The translations under genes were made by a program, and so were the position numbers. DNA of 64,000 bases from Branchiostoma floridae (lineage: Eukaryota; Chordata; Leptocardii; Amphioxiformes; Branchiostomatidae), in assembly GCF_000003815.2 (NCBI RefSeq), contig NC_049986.1, forward strand, positions 16,109,172 to 16,173,171, given 5' to 3'. Every line of letters begins with the position of its first letter. Position 1 is the first letter of the stretch. The notes beneath the pieces were generated by a model. The model did not search any database. It was not told the DNA's origin and worked only from the letters and a program-made list of their open reading frames with translations. Positions 22,362 through 34,757 of the stretch are shown here, piece by piece.

Positions 22362-23576
22362 GTTGGTAACTACGAGGTTGGAGAGGAACTGGGAAGGGGA
22401 GCTTTCGGTCAAATACACAAAGCTTATTCTTTAGGTCGAGATCCGGTCAGGATCTGTGCGGCTAAAAGACTGTCCGCAGAGTTGGATTACCAAATGAATG
22501 AAGCTGTTGGAGAACTGAACACATTAGAAAACCTTCCCAACCATAACCACATCGCACAACTTATCGGGCACGAGATAGTCTCTACACATCCTTCTTGCAT
22601 TTGGCTTTTTCTTGAATTCTGTGACGGGGGAACTCTTGGCGACTACGTTTTCCGCAACCCACAAAATGTTGACACAAAACGCCAGCTGGCCGTCCAGTTG
22701 GCGGATGCTGTGGCGTTCCTCCATAAACAGCGAATCGTTCACAGGGATCTGAAACCGCAGAACTTGATGATAAAAGACAGGACCGAGTTCCCAATTTTGA
22801 AGGTAGTGGACTTTGGCCTTGCAACCGTTTGTACCCATTTAGATCGGGCTAGGGTTCACGACTACTTTACAGGGTCCGTCATAGGAACGCCCTTCTTTGT
22901 CGCTCCCGAAGTCCAGTCGGGTCATGATCACAACTGGACCACCGCGGTTGACGTGTTTTCTATGGGGCTTGTGATTTGGGCCATGTTTGACAATCTCAAT
23001 GCCGCCGTCAATGCCAGAGACGATCCATACCTCGCCCCTTGTGTCAGAGGTCCGTCAGGCTATCCAGAGGCTATAGGGCATTTTCTGAGGCGAGGCGAAA
23101 CCGTAGACCAAGACACTGTGATGAGTAACCATCCTAAGCGCCGGAACCTTGTCTTGAGGATGATAGACGCAGACTACAACGGAAGGCCTACTGCAGATGA
23201 AGTCTTCAATAACCTGATGGTGATTGAAGACGAAAGCGACCAGGAGTCTTACCAACTCTCGGAGACAACTCCAATTGTAGCCACAAGTCAAAACGAAGGA
23301 GAAACTAATTCATGCTGCAAAATACCATTAACAATCTTCTCAATCTTGCTGTACTGCCTTATTCAGCTTCTGAAACCAGTTGTCCTAGTTATCATCACCA
23401 TCCCGTTTATGATTGCCTTGATATTGCAAGCAGTCTGCGCTCTCGTCACGTGTTTCTTCTGTATTTGCTGCAATTATAATGATATCGAATGTGTAACCTA
23501 CATTTTAAAGTTTAAAATGGTTCCGCCTGCTTTTGAGTGTTATAAGAACATCTGCTCTCGAGTGGTGAATTTTTAA
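22362..23576 (+). CDS. PDIK1L/STK35-like Ser/Thr kinase with hydrophobic tail, copy 2
   Basis: One large exon after CTCACCGTAG, 404 codons. Catalytic set intact: GRGAFGQIH, ICAAKRL, AVGELNTLE, RIVHRDLKPQN, VVDFGLAT, VAPEVQ, DVFSMGLVIWAM. The tail repeats the copy 1 design: polar linker, long hydrophobic stretch (LLKPVVLVIITIPFMIALIL), Cys cluster, then KMVPPAFECYKNICSRVVNF. It stops 8 codons short of the copy 1 equivalent because the codon matching CAA in copy 1 reads TAA; the downstream sequence still aligns. Substrate and location unknown; membrane anchoring is inferred from hydropathy only. Closest named relatives are the PDIK1L/STK35 kinases. Confidence 0.8.
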   Translation, partial: VGNYEVGEELGRGAFGQIHKAYSLGRDPVRICAAKRLSAELDYQMNEAVGELNTLENLPNHNHIAQLIGHEIVSTHPSCIWLFLEFCDGGTLGDYVFRNPQNVDTKRQLAVQLADAVAFLHKQRIVHRDLKPQNLMIKDRTEFPILKVVDFGLATVCTHLDRARVHDYFTGSVIGTPFFVAPEVQSGHDHNWTTAVDVFSMGLVIWAMFDNLNAAVNARDDPYLAPCVRGPSGYPEAIGHFLRRGETVDQDTVMSNHPKRRNLVLRMIDADYNGRPTADEVFNNLMVIEDESDQESYQLSETTPIVATSQNEGETNSCCKIPLTIFSILLYCLIQLLKPVVLVIITIPFMIALILQAVCALVTCFFCICCNYNDIECVTYILKFKMVPPAFECYKNICSRVVNF

Positions 23577-23639
23577 AAGTCGTTTCCACCATGCAAATGA
23601 CCAAAACTTGCTTTCTCCAAACTGTTTTAAAAAGGGTGG

Positions 23640-25290
23640 TGCCTTAACCTCTTTTTTTTTGGGTCGTATGGGCCGTGGTTTGTTACCTCCACGGAAAATG
23701 GAGTTAGAATAGAGTAGTTTTTGGTGTGTCTGCCTGTGTTTCTGGATATTTGTGGTCAGCATATCTTTATAACCGCTGGATACATTGTCATATTTGGTGA
23801 GGTTAGGTGTTGGAAAGACGGAGGTCAAGATCAACTTTGGGCCCCCTGGTGTGTGACTTTGGTACTGTAGTAATATTTTGACCTGAACTTGGTATGGTCT
23901 TGCTTTTTGGTGGCAGATAGCCTATTCTATGAAGAAGTGGTGTAGGTTTGGACCCCCTAGCAGTTTGCTCTATTTGTAAAAATATTTCAAGGAGGATAAG
24001 TTAACGAATGTGGAATTGCAATTGTATTCAATATGCAGATAGTCTAGACAAATATATACACAATGCCATCAAATTAGGAGTTAATTTGCATAATTAATGA
24101 GAAGAAGCTATAATTTTAGTATTTTCCATAATAGTATAAGTATGTCATGTACTTGATGTTGCTCCCTCCACAATTCTCTGTAGATACACGATTGTGAATA
24201 AAATAGAATACTTTTATATACTAATTCTCTTCGCCAAGAAGAGTATGAGATTGCTGACTTGGGTCTGTATGTAGGTCAACAGCATATAACTCGAGAAATT
24301 GTGGATGGAACTTTGTGATTTTTGGTAGGTGTGTAGCAGTTGTCGAAAGGAATGCCAAGTTTGAAAACGGTTTACCTGGCGTTTTCCTACGGTACTGCAG
24401 TGAGCTTGGTATGTTTTTTGCGGTTTGTTTTTGGCAGCATAAGTCAAAATCTAGCTGGGCGATTTTCACGAAACTTGGTAGGTGTGTAGCGGTTTTGGAG
24501 AGGAAGGTCAAGTGCGAAAATGGTTTACCTGGCTCTTACCTATGGTGCTGTAGCGGGATTTGTATGTAAGTGCGTTTGTCTGTAAGCAAGATAACTCGAG
24601 AACCCTTGAATGAATCCTGATTATATTTGTTAGGTGGATTGGGGTTAGGAAAACGAAGGTCAAGTTCGATAATGGGCACCCTAGTGGCTGCCTAAGGTAC
24701 TGCAGCAAAACTTTTAATTTTGGCACTTTGTGTTCTGGACATGCTGTGGTCATGATTTTTGAGTGGTAGATAGCCCTTGGAACAGAGAGTAAGTGCTGTG
24801 AGTTTGGACCCCCTAGCGGCTTTTTGGGAACTGCAGGCACCGATTTCCGTTCAAACTTTGGACGAGGATAACTTGAGAACGTGTAAACAGATCATCAGGA
24901 TTTTCGGTATGTAGATAGAATGAGTGATGACTTATACAATGTAATACTAATTATGCAAATCAGTAGCTAATTTGCATAATTAATGAGGAAAGTTCATAAA
25001 TCCATGCCAACAGCATATAACTCAAGAAGCTATGTATGGATTTTCATGATATTTAGTATTTAAGTAGCGGCTGCGGAAAGGAAGGTTGTGTTCGAAAATA
25101 GTTGACGTAGCATTTTCCGTTAGGACGGTAGCGGGCCGAGTGTGTGCGTCCGTTTGTTTGTGGAATGCATAACTCGAGAAGCCTTGAAAAAATCCTGATG
25201 ATATTTGGTAGGTGGGTAGGGGTCAAGAAAACGAAGATAGATTATGATAGTGGGCCCCTTAGCGGCTTCCTAAGGTACTGCAGCAAAACT
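23640..25290. repeat. Diverged repeat block with ATAACTCGAGAA...GGTAGGTG modules
   Basis: The module ATAACTCGAGAA followed 20-40 bases later by TGATATTTGGTAGGTG recurs, in variant form, near 24291, 24454, 24590, 24870, 25018 and 25170, with shared GGCCCCCTAGCGGCTTCCTA and AAGGTACTGCAGCAAAAC blocks. Spacing is irregular (about 130-290 bases). It looks like an old, internally duplicated satellite or element; no protein recognised. Confidence 0.7.
24197..24202 (+). terminator. Candidate polyadenylation signal for kinase copy 2
   Basis: AATAAA about 620 bases after the stop; no nearer canonical signal was seen. Confidence 0.35.
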
Positions 25291-28200
25291 TATTAACAGA
25301 AATAAACTGTGCTCTATATATCTCATTTTGACCTATATGTATGGACACAGCTGTTATACAGATGGTTTGCTGGAGGACGCCCTTACACTGGGGACAAAGT
25401 CTAAATTGACAAGCATGAAATTCTGATTGACCATGGATGCTACCAGGTCATCTGTCAGGTCACAGCCTGGTTTTGGTAATATCTGTGTGTTTGTGAGGAA
25501 CATAGTTCATGCAGTCATTTGCTATTTAGTAATACATGAATAAGACCTTAAAGTCTTAAATAAAGGCATGATTATTTGGCGAAGAGATGGGTTCGTTGAA
25601 CTCTAGTTGCAACTGCTATTGCATGTATTCGTGCTAGCAAAATGTTTTACTATATTCCATTTAAATGCATAAATTGCAAATCTCCCCCAAGACCCCCACC
25701 CTTTATTATCGCCATTCTTTCCCATCTTTACCATTTTAGTTTTTCCCTAACAAAAATGTTTTTCCCTCCTACATGTTTTTTTATGATTCAATAAAAACGA
25801 GGCAACAACCGTTTGAAAAATACTTCTATTGCTGTATTTCCAAGGACAGATCTGTACATTAAGTAAGGGGTAGAGTCGACCAATGAAAACTGTACAAGGC
25901 ACGTTGGTTGTGAAAATACAAATATAAAACTAGCATCCTCCTTTCTCTGTTCTTACATGTAGAGACATTATTTATCACATGAGCAATGTAGCATTATTAC
26001 AATGGGTACTTTCCACATACAGGCTAGGTCTTCTCATGTCCAAGCAATATTCTGTCTTAAAATCATTTGATTTTATGTAAAAAAACTGTTATTTTACATC
26101 TTATGAGGAAGTCAGATCTTCACGTATTGGTTCGTCTGTAGAGCTCTTCGATTTAGCATGAAAATTGTTGCAACATTTGGATAATAGTTCTTGAGGGTGT
26201 AGGCTTATATCTTAGACTTATATCATACACATGCAGTACAAAATGTATCGGAACAGTTCTTCTTATCACATAAAATCACAAACTTATAGTCACTGTGGTA
26301 AAAAGTACTACATATCACATAATGTTACATAAACAAACAGCACATGGTACATACGTAAAATATGAGGATACAAAATAGTTTTTTCTACACTGTAGTAGGG
26401 TCACATTATCTTCATCGTAGTTCAACTTGCCACTGGCTGTGTTTACATGACTTTGTAGAAATATCAATGATTCAAACACAACATATGCACGATATAATTG
26501 TCCTCATCAGTGGTGAGTTATACCCTTACCAGTCATGACATCAGTATACAGCTGGTATTCCTTCTGTAATTTCTCATAAATAACCAAATTTTCCACAGTT
26601 ACGGTACAAATGCGGTATTCACTTGTGTACGTGTCATTTCTTAGTGTTATAAAAGTTTATTGCAAAGTGTTCTTTGCCACAGTTTTGCATAGTTACAAGT
26701 AGGCAAGATGAGGCTATCACTGAGTTTTCTTCAAACTCTTACAAAGTCACTGAGGATGAGGGTATTATTTATACACAGACCAGTGTAACCAATCCACCAA
26801 TGCTGGCATTGCCCACCAGCTACAGTGCAATCCCTTGTGCAACTATACTGGAAAGGTGGAAAACGTTACCTGCCACACTCTGGGAAAGTTTCTTAGTATC
26901 TTCACTCACTCAACTGTAACAATAGTGGTTTCAGTATGATCCAGTTTCCCCATAGAATCAAGTAAAGATGAATGTGTTAGTGTTAATGTGTTGATGCATA
27001 ATATGATTATGCAAAATTAAATTGTTTGCAAAAGTGTATCTGTAACATGCATTGGCAAAAGAGGTTTCCAAAAATGATAATTAAAATGTGCCAGATTGGT
27101 ATGTGTAAAGAAGCCCAACAACAGCTCTCATGCTAGCAACCTATAAGTATGTCTTAGAGATGCAAGCAATTTGATGGCAAAATATCTGAAAAAGTGCAGT
27201 TACAGATGCTTTAAGATGAATATGTTCATGTCCATGTTTGCAAGCATAAATACTTGTGCATTCAGCCTCAAATGCATTAGTATACAAATATATATATATA
27301 AGACTTTGAGTTGCTTTAGCTAACACACATACACATACACAAACGCAACACTGACAACATCATGCAAAAATCAAACCTGGGCCACCATGCATGTAGGTGT
27401 CTAACGCAACATGCCCAATCTACTGTACAGTGAACTTCCCAAATTTGTCTCAACACACACAGAAGACCTTTACAAGATGCTTGCCATTGCAAATCATACT
27501 GTCCTATTCTACTGAAATTTGCTCCACTTTGACAAAATTTCTTGGTAAAATGCTGAATGCAAATTTGATCTGAATTTTTCCCCCGAAAACCACACAGTCA
27601 AAAAAGAAATAAAAAATGCTCAAATGTTCTGCCAAATATGAAATTATGGACAAACATGGAATGATTCACTTGAAAATGAAGCACTGAAATAAGTTGTCTT
27701 CAAACTGTACATAAACCAACAGTTTGAAAACAACTTGATCTGGAGCTCAACAAGAGAATTATTCCATCAGAATGATGTAACTGGCAGTTACAAGCATCTT
27801 TGAAAAGGCTTGGAAAAATATAGTGTCACTTCTGTCATAAGAAGGCTGGAAACATCCTAACGAACTGTCTACTAATCTAAGTACAGAACTCTTATACAAG
27901 TATCCTGCATGCATTGTCCTAATGAAATTTTCAATTTTGGGACATTGAAGCCATTACATAAATTGAAATAATGTTGAGTATATGTTCTAATGCTAAAGAC
28001 TTTGATGACCCAATACACTAAAAGGTACCTACACAACAGATGTGACACTGTAAGTATGTGTTGGAACAAAGTCGAAAAGTTATCAGTACAAGAGTTTGGG
28101 CATTTTCTTTACTTAATTGCACAGACAAACTGAGTCACACAAACTACAGATTGTCACAGTTTTGTGAACAAAGATGCTGGAAATGATTCCCATTGGATGG

Positions 28201-29200
28201 CAGGTAAAACCTTCAACCAATCAGTATAGTTCTACTGGGGACTGCACAGCTTCTGATGAAAGGCCTCCCACGATTGGCTGATTTGGCTACAAATGGTGTG
28301 TTTAAAAGTAGTACATCACCATGAATTACCTTGAAGTATATATTGCTTACTTAAAAAGTACATGTGGAAGCAATAGAGGTTTCTCAGTTTCATAGTACCC
28401 TGTACTTTCTAATCTGAGAAGGAAAACTGTATGTCAAAGTTTTCTCATTAAAACACACCTGTTTTATGGCTTGTATCAAATACAGTTTGATTTCTTATAT
28501 CAGCCCTGTTGATGTTATAGTTACACAGGTTGTAGAGTTAGGCTTGGTAAGTGTTCTGTCTTATGTAGAAGTTAAGAAGCAGCATTTGTATAAAAATTCA
28601 TGCCATTCTCCATGCACTTAATACCGGTAGTAGTCAGATAGAAAGGGCGAGTCGTTTACTTCTCATAGCATTCCTCATGTTCTTATGTTTGGTAGAAATG
28701 ATTGTGGAGAAAGTTGTGTTTATGAGGAAGGGTTGGTAATGCGACCAAAAATGGGGAAGGACATAATGAAAAATGAACATTATACGTTAAGGGAGTTGCA
28801 GTGATTAAAAAAATGCAATCACATATGCATGATTATGCAATATAACTTCTACACTCACACAAAGCAAAGCCAATGTCACAATTCACTATGTACAGTCATT
28901 AACAAGTGTGCAGTGTATAATATGTAAAAGCAACATTAAAACATCAACATGAGGAAAATACAGCAAACTTGTTCAAAATCACAAACAGAATATTCTACCC
29001 TAATAAGATTTCTTAAAACCTAAAAACATCTAAAAACTCCATTTTTTGGAATGTACAAATCAGAATTTCCAAGGAAAGGAGAATCAATAAGACAGACCTA
29101 AAATATAACACAGTTGTGGTCTGGGTAGAAATACACATATGTACAGAATTATACAGAAATGGTACCAAAACAGTCGTGGCAAATGGCGGCGTACGGCGTG
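25291..29200. other. Long AT-rich non-coding stretch
   Basis: No exon, RNA gene or clear repeat recognised on either strand. The proximal part must carry the 3' UTR of the - strand centrosomin-like gene (stop at 29201). A candidate - strand AATAAA is read as TTTATT near 26651, which would mean a UTR of about 2.5 kb if used. Confidence 0.45.
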
Positions 29201-32200
29201 CTACCGCTCCTCCGTTCCAGAGGATGAGGGTGGAACCTCGTGGCCAGCATGTTTGGCTTGGACCTACGAGAAGAAGAAATTACGCAAAGTGTAAACAGCA
29301 GATCTGAAAACACTTTTCTTTCTTCAAAAAATTGAAGGTACAAAATGTATACATACAAAATGTAGCTACATGTACGTCAAATTTACTGATAAAACTGATT
29401 TAAACACAATATCTGATGTGGGCTGATATGTATTTTTCCAAATATCACAACCTTTGCTGAGAGCTTCTGTACTCCCTTACACCAAAGTTGTGCTTCCAGT
29501 AAAGATTTAGACAATCCAAATTCCAATGTTGTTGGAGGGTTTCACACAAAATTGACACTATCTGATATGGTTATCACAATTTTAAGTGGTTTATAGGTGG
29601 AGCTAATGCATAGTGAGACAATGTTGGTATAGGATATGAGTTATGCTCGGTGCACTTCATGCTTATACATGTATGTATTCTTTTTACGATTTCTTTTGTG
29701 TTTTGCTGTCATTTAAACCATATTTTTGCACCCTGCATTGTTTTTTTATTCATCAAAATTCTTATTCATTTTTTTTTGTATCGAAATTACAAAACCAGGG
29801 GTTACACCAATCTAATTTTAGCTGCTAACTTTTAGTGGAAAGGTGGCTTAAGCACTTGTGATGTGCAGTAGTGTGGTGTCTGTGTGACGAGATAGGTGAG
29901 GAAAGTGCGAGAGAAGAAAGGAGACAGGTTACATGGAGGTTACGGTGTCAGAGAGAGAAGTCATCCATGGATGACGCCAGCGACTGATCGAGAGAAGAGG
30001 ACGAAGACACGGAGAACTGGAAGGAGGGAACGAGAGATAAGGCAATGTCTGTCGTTCCAACAGAAGGTTAGTAAGAAGAAATGACTCAGAGCAGGCTTTT
30101 AGCCAACCTGAATTTTTCCCCGTTTGAATGGAAATCCTGTCGAGCATGGAAGGTCCTTGGGGGTCCAGAAAAATTTAAAAATCTTGAGTTCTAGACCCTG
30201 TAAAAATGCTATTTCCTGCACTTTGAGGGGCAAACTTTACTGGTAGAGTAGACTCAGCTTGATTCAATAGCTGCTGTGCTAAATTTCGGAAGATCTTTGC
30301 AAAATTTCATTTCTTTATGTTGATTTTGTCTGTCACAGGGGACGGAATGGGCAAAATTTTTGTCTGTCCCCAGGTGCAAAATTCCATCAAAGGACAAAAG
30401 GACAGGTGTTGGCCAGAACCCTGATTCAGAGGCCTTATTTTGAAATTTATTTTCTTGCTTCTTGGATAATCAGCAAAAATTCAGCAAGCAGAAATGATGA
30501 AAAGAAGGCAGCAAGGAGAGAAACTTGCACCTGACTGCTGTATTCACTTCCTAACTATGTGTATCAAGGCCCAGACCCCCCCTCCCCAAGATTCTGTTTT
30601 CATATTTGGCGTTATTTTTAAAAATCCAAAAACCAAACCAAAAAATCAACTTGGTGTGGCCTAAAGCTTACAAGCTGGAGTTTATAGTCAGTAGAATTCT
30701 GAATCTATATGTAGTACAATTTTTAAAGATTGAAATGTCGACCTGAAGAATACAACTTTCATTGTAACACTTACCTCCAGGTTTCCCCTCGCTTGTCGTA
30801 GGACATGGTGGGTTTTTGACACTGAAAAATCAGAAACAAAAAGGGAAATGAGATGCATACATTGTACATATACATGTAGTTCCTTTGAACAGCACCATGT
30901 TGTATGCAAAACGTGACTTATTACACCAGTTTACAGACATTATGAACAGAAATAAAACACTCATCTGCTGCGAAGAACGTTCAAGTAATGAACGCAACTT
31001 ACACTTACATTGTTTCACCAGTGCTTCTTCCATTCCCTGTTTCAGCCGATTGGTTCTCTGTAACAAAAGAAAAACTGTCAGTCCTTGCAACATTTCAAGT
31101 CTCAAAGACAAGAAGAAATACAAGATCCATGTGCTTATCTTCAAGGTATACATGTAACTTGAGATAGCTTGGCAACAAAACCTTCTGTTATGCTTTCCAA
31201 CCAGTCCATAGATTGCCCCGGCAACATTTCATTGCAATGCTTTACACCATGCAGACATGCAAATGTAAATACCGGTACAGTCAGATATAATCATCTCTTC
31301 CTCTTAAATAAAAAAAAAAAAAATTGACAATCTATTTGCCTTTAATTTTTTTTAAAGCAAGTGAATCTCCTACAAGTTTGTACATTGTTTGATAATTACT
31401 GCATTTNNNNNNNNNNNNNNNNNNNNNNNNNNNNNNNNNNNNNNNNNNNNNNNNNNNNNNNNNNNNNNNNNNNNNNNNNNNNNNNNNNNNNNNNNNNNNN
31501 NNNNNNCAGTCAAAAATAGCATGACCGAATGTCACAGTTGTTATCCGGAGAGTCTTGCCCTACATGTACATATTTCACCTACAGATTCATTTGTTTGATT
31601 TTATTCATTTCAAAATAATATTCAACATAATGATCAATCTTTTACTGACTATTCTCGGCTTTCACCTGACGTCACGGGTTTTCCAAATATGGGCATCCGC
31701 CATCTTTGTGCTCCGTTTCTGCGAACGCGTTCCATCATCAAGCAAAGACAATGGAGCCAGAAGTTCAGTTTTATTGGTAAGTTTTGCTTCTTCTTGATGA
31801 AATACAGCTATATTTGGTGCTTGTATTGAACGGAGAATATTGCTATGGTGTTTGAGAGTCAATATTTGTTAGTTGACTTGCATATTTGGCGAGTTTCGAA
31901 CGGATAAATGGGCGGATAGCCGGGCGGGGGCGGGGTTTGTTTACGTTTCGGTTTCGTCACGGCTTGGGTTACACTTTCAGTTCCGGTATTAATAATACAC
32001 GTATTTACTCATGTCAAGGAGGCTTATTAGAATCTCCTTGATCCTGTCGGTTGGAAGTTCATAAGAATTACTCGTGATGGCATGTAATTACTGTGGATGA
32101 AAAAAAAACGGAACTTTGACGGCAGAAATTCGATTGTTTTTGAGTCAGTTTTCCAGCGTTGGGGAGGGGGGTAGCGTTAATTTACGTGTTCCGAAATGTC

Positions 32201-34757
32201 TCTTTTTGTAGATTTCTCCGAAAGTCTGAATCTTTTTTTTCGGGATAACATCCCACTTGACGCACATTTTGCGGATCGAGACGATTGTGGACAGAAATGT
32301 AATTGTTTCATGGTTATTTTTAATAGTTAGCCTGGTAACCATACCATCGGGGCGCTCGCCGTGATCTCTTCGGCGCCTTAGGGGTAGCCGGCCCGCCCAG
32401 TTATTAGCGCAGGCCGGGGGAGTTTTTACGGGGTTGGGTTGGATTTCGTCGCACCCGAAAACAGAAGCAGGTCAGTGCCTCAGCACCCTGGTTGCCGACT
32501 AGCGGATAATGGTGACCAGGCTAAGAATAGTAAGATCAGTTATATTTTGTAGGGCATTTAACTATGAAGTAAAGCTCAATGTGCCTTCTGGGTCCCATGT
32601 GTATGTGAACTATTTTTAGCATTTATATTGTGTAAAGTGATATTTAGTCTGTCATTCTAATGAAACTTTCTGTATCCCTGTGCTTCAGGTGCTGAGTATG
32701 AGCTATCAAGATGTTGTACTCCCCCCATACCAAGAATGTACCAGTGCTGTGCANNNNNNNNNNNNNNNNNNNNNNNNNNNNNNNNNNNNNNNNNNNNNNN
32801 NNNNNNNNNNNNNNNNNNNNNNNNNNNNNNNNNNNNNNNNNNNNNNNNNNNNNATCCCCCCCCCCCCCATTTCCTCCTAGCCTCACCTCCAGCTTGTGAA
32901 GAGCTGACCTCATGACCTTCTCCTGAGATGCCAGCCGTTTTCTCAGGTTGGTGATCTCGTCTTTCAAGTTCTGGTTCTAAGGAAGACACAAAATTAACGG
33001 ACATCATCGAAAGTCCTTCTGCATTAATTAATGAATGTGTGTATGGGGAAAAATGTCATTGACTTTGCATACTTCTGTACTGAAGACATGTGCAGCATGC
33101 ACACACAGACTGGTATGTTAAACTGACCTTTAGGGACATGATTGCTGATTACAAGATGAAGAAATTACACAAAGTTTAAACAACAAATCTTTAAACACTT
33201 TTCTTTCTTCACAATTTTCTTTCTCCAAAATTTAACAATTCTTTGTTCTCAATTTTGCAGTAAATGATCAATAGAGTTGAAAGTTCATGTAGCAATGTCA
33301 AATTTAGTAATAAAACTTTTAAAACACAACATCTATTGCACACACAGACTGGTAAGTTAGACAGACCTCCAGAAACAACATCACATGTACAAGATGAAGA
33401 AATTACAGAAAGTTCAAACAACAGGTCTTTAAACACTTTTCTTTCTACACAATTTTCTTTCTCCAAAATTTTACAGTTAATGATCAATAGAGTGGAAAGA
33501 CCATGTAGCTATGTCAAAGTTACTAATAAAACTTTTAAAACACAATATCTATTGCACACACAGACTGGTAACGCCTACATCACATTTCCTACCCGGGGCC
33601 CGGCCGGGCTGTTTGCAGAAACGAAAAATTTAAGTTTATGACAATATGTATGCACAATGTATGCTGTTGAATTATTTTCGGTCCGTTTTGTGTTATTGTT
33701 GTCTTTTATATCATACTTATTGTTCCTGAAAACTGCCCGGCCAGGCCCCTTCGTGGAAATGTGACCTTAGCCTAAGTTAGACAGACCTCTAGGAACACGA
33801 TTGCTGTTCCGTCCCCCCCGCTGCCAGTGGAGGTGGGTACGGAGCCGGGGTCCCGAGCCTTCCAGAACAGCTTCAGCAGGCGATGGCACTCCTCCAGGTG
33901 GTCATGTAGCAGGTGGAGGGAGGACAGGGTCTCCTCGAGGGGCTTCTGGTCACCAGGCTGGATGGTAATACAGAATATGGAGGCATTATAGAGAAATGTT
34001 TAGATTTTACTTCCATCACTGGCATTAACACTGCAGGTGGAGGGAGGACATTGTCTCCTCAAGGGGCTTCTGGTCACCGGGCTGGATAGTAATACAGAAC
34101 ATGGAGGCATTATAGAGAAATGTTTAGACTTTACTTCCAACACTGGAATTAACACTGCAGGTGGAGGGAGGACATTGTCTCCTCGAGGAGCTTCTGGTCA
34201 CCAGGCTGGACGGTAATACAGAATATGGAGGCAGTTAGAAAGGGGGAAAGCCGCTAGAAGGACCACATATGACAGACATGTTCAGGATCATTATCATGCC
34301 TAGCCACATACCAAATATCAATGCAACAAGAGCAACTTACTACATGTACATGTACATGTAGGTCAAACACTTTAACTTATGCATGTGAACATTCAAAAAC
34401 ACTCATCTGTTACCTTGGCTTTGTGGTGAATACATACCTTAGCAACATTGATAGAAGACATTGATCATTCTAAAGTATTATCATTGCTGTTTTATGTCCA
34501 GACTTCTCATGCTTAGAAGCGGCAAAGGTACTTGATATGTAGACGAAACTTACAACAGGATATATAGTACAACTGTACCTGTGTAGAGTCTATTGCCTTC
34601 TTCAGCGCCTTCAAGCGATCTTTGACTCGGGATTGTACACCGCGTATGGCCAGTCTGCTGTCGTTGACTTGATGTCTCAGGGTGTCGTAGTCTTCTATCC
34701 TCCCCACCACATACCGGTAACGGATGTCGATGTCAGCGGTGGACAGCGGAGACACTC
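29201..34757 (-). CDS. CDK5RAP2: Centrosomin-like gene: C-terminal CM2 region
   Basis: Six exons, phases 1/0/0/0/1/0. 34757-34579 encodes [15 protein letters not shown], then coil. 33957-33787 encodes [15 protein letters not shown], then [15 protein letters not shown]. 32976-32887 encodes [15 protein letters not shown]. 31057-31009, 30821-30775 and 29263-29201 complete CM2 and the stop. The reading frame through the 47-base exon was chosen by phase and because it gives the TH.VL..AR.NLE signature; the other frames give no family-like sequence. Confidence 0.85.

Larger units (their letters stand above)
20250..23600 (+). repeat. Kinase-containing tandem segmental duplication, unit 2
   Basis: Second unit. 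It is interrupted relative to unit 1 by about 350 bases (20330-20690) that include a dispersed repeat. It also contains a (GGTCA)n run at 21058-21078. Confidence 0.75.
31653..32753 (+). mobile_element. Left end of the ISL2EU-type transposon on a probably misplaced contig
   Basis: After AT at 31651-31652 comes TCTCGGCTTTCACC, with ATCCGCCATCTTTGTG 43 bases in. Both blocks recur, inverted and at the same spacing, at 40049 inward. An ATG at about 31750 starts MEPEVQFY, followed by donor TTG^GTAAGT. At the contig's right edge a candidate second exon ([18 protein letters not shown]) runs into the gap. Both fit the 5' end of the + strand nuclease gene that resumes at 35100. The contig lies between two 100-N gaps. 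Confidence 0.7.

Noticed and set aside
29149-29358. Alternative C-terminus [16 protein letters not shown] for the centrosomin-like gene
   Set aside because: Open, but in the wrong phase relative to the CM2 exons; the phase-matched frame gives the family signature and ends at 29201.
29896-30147. Purine-rich frame with Arg/Glu/Lys-rich product
   Set aside because: Low-complexity GA-rich intronic DNA; no splice context matching the neighbouring exons.
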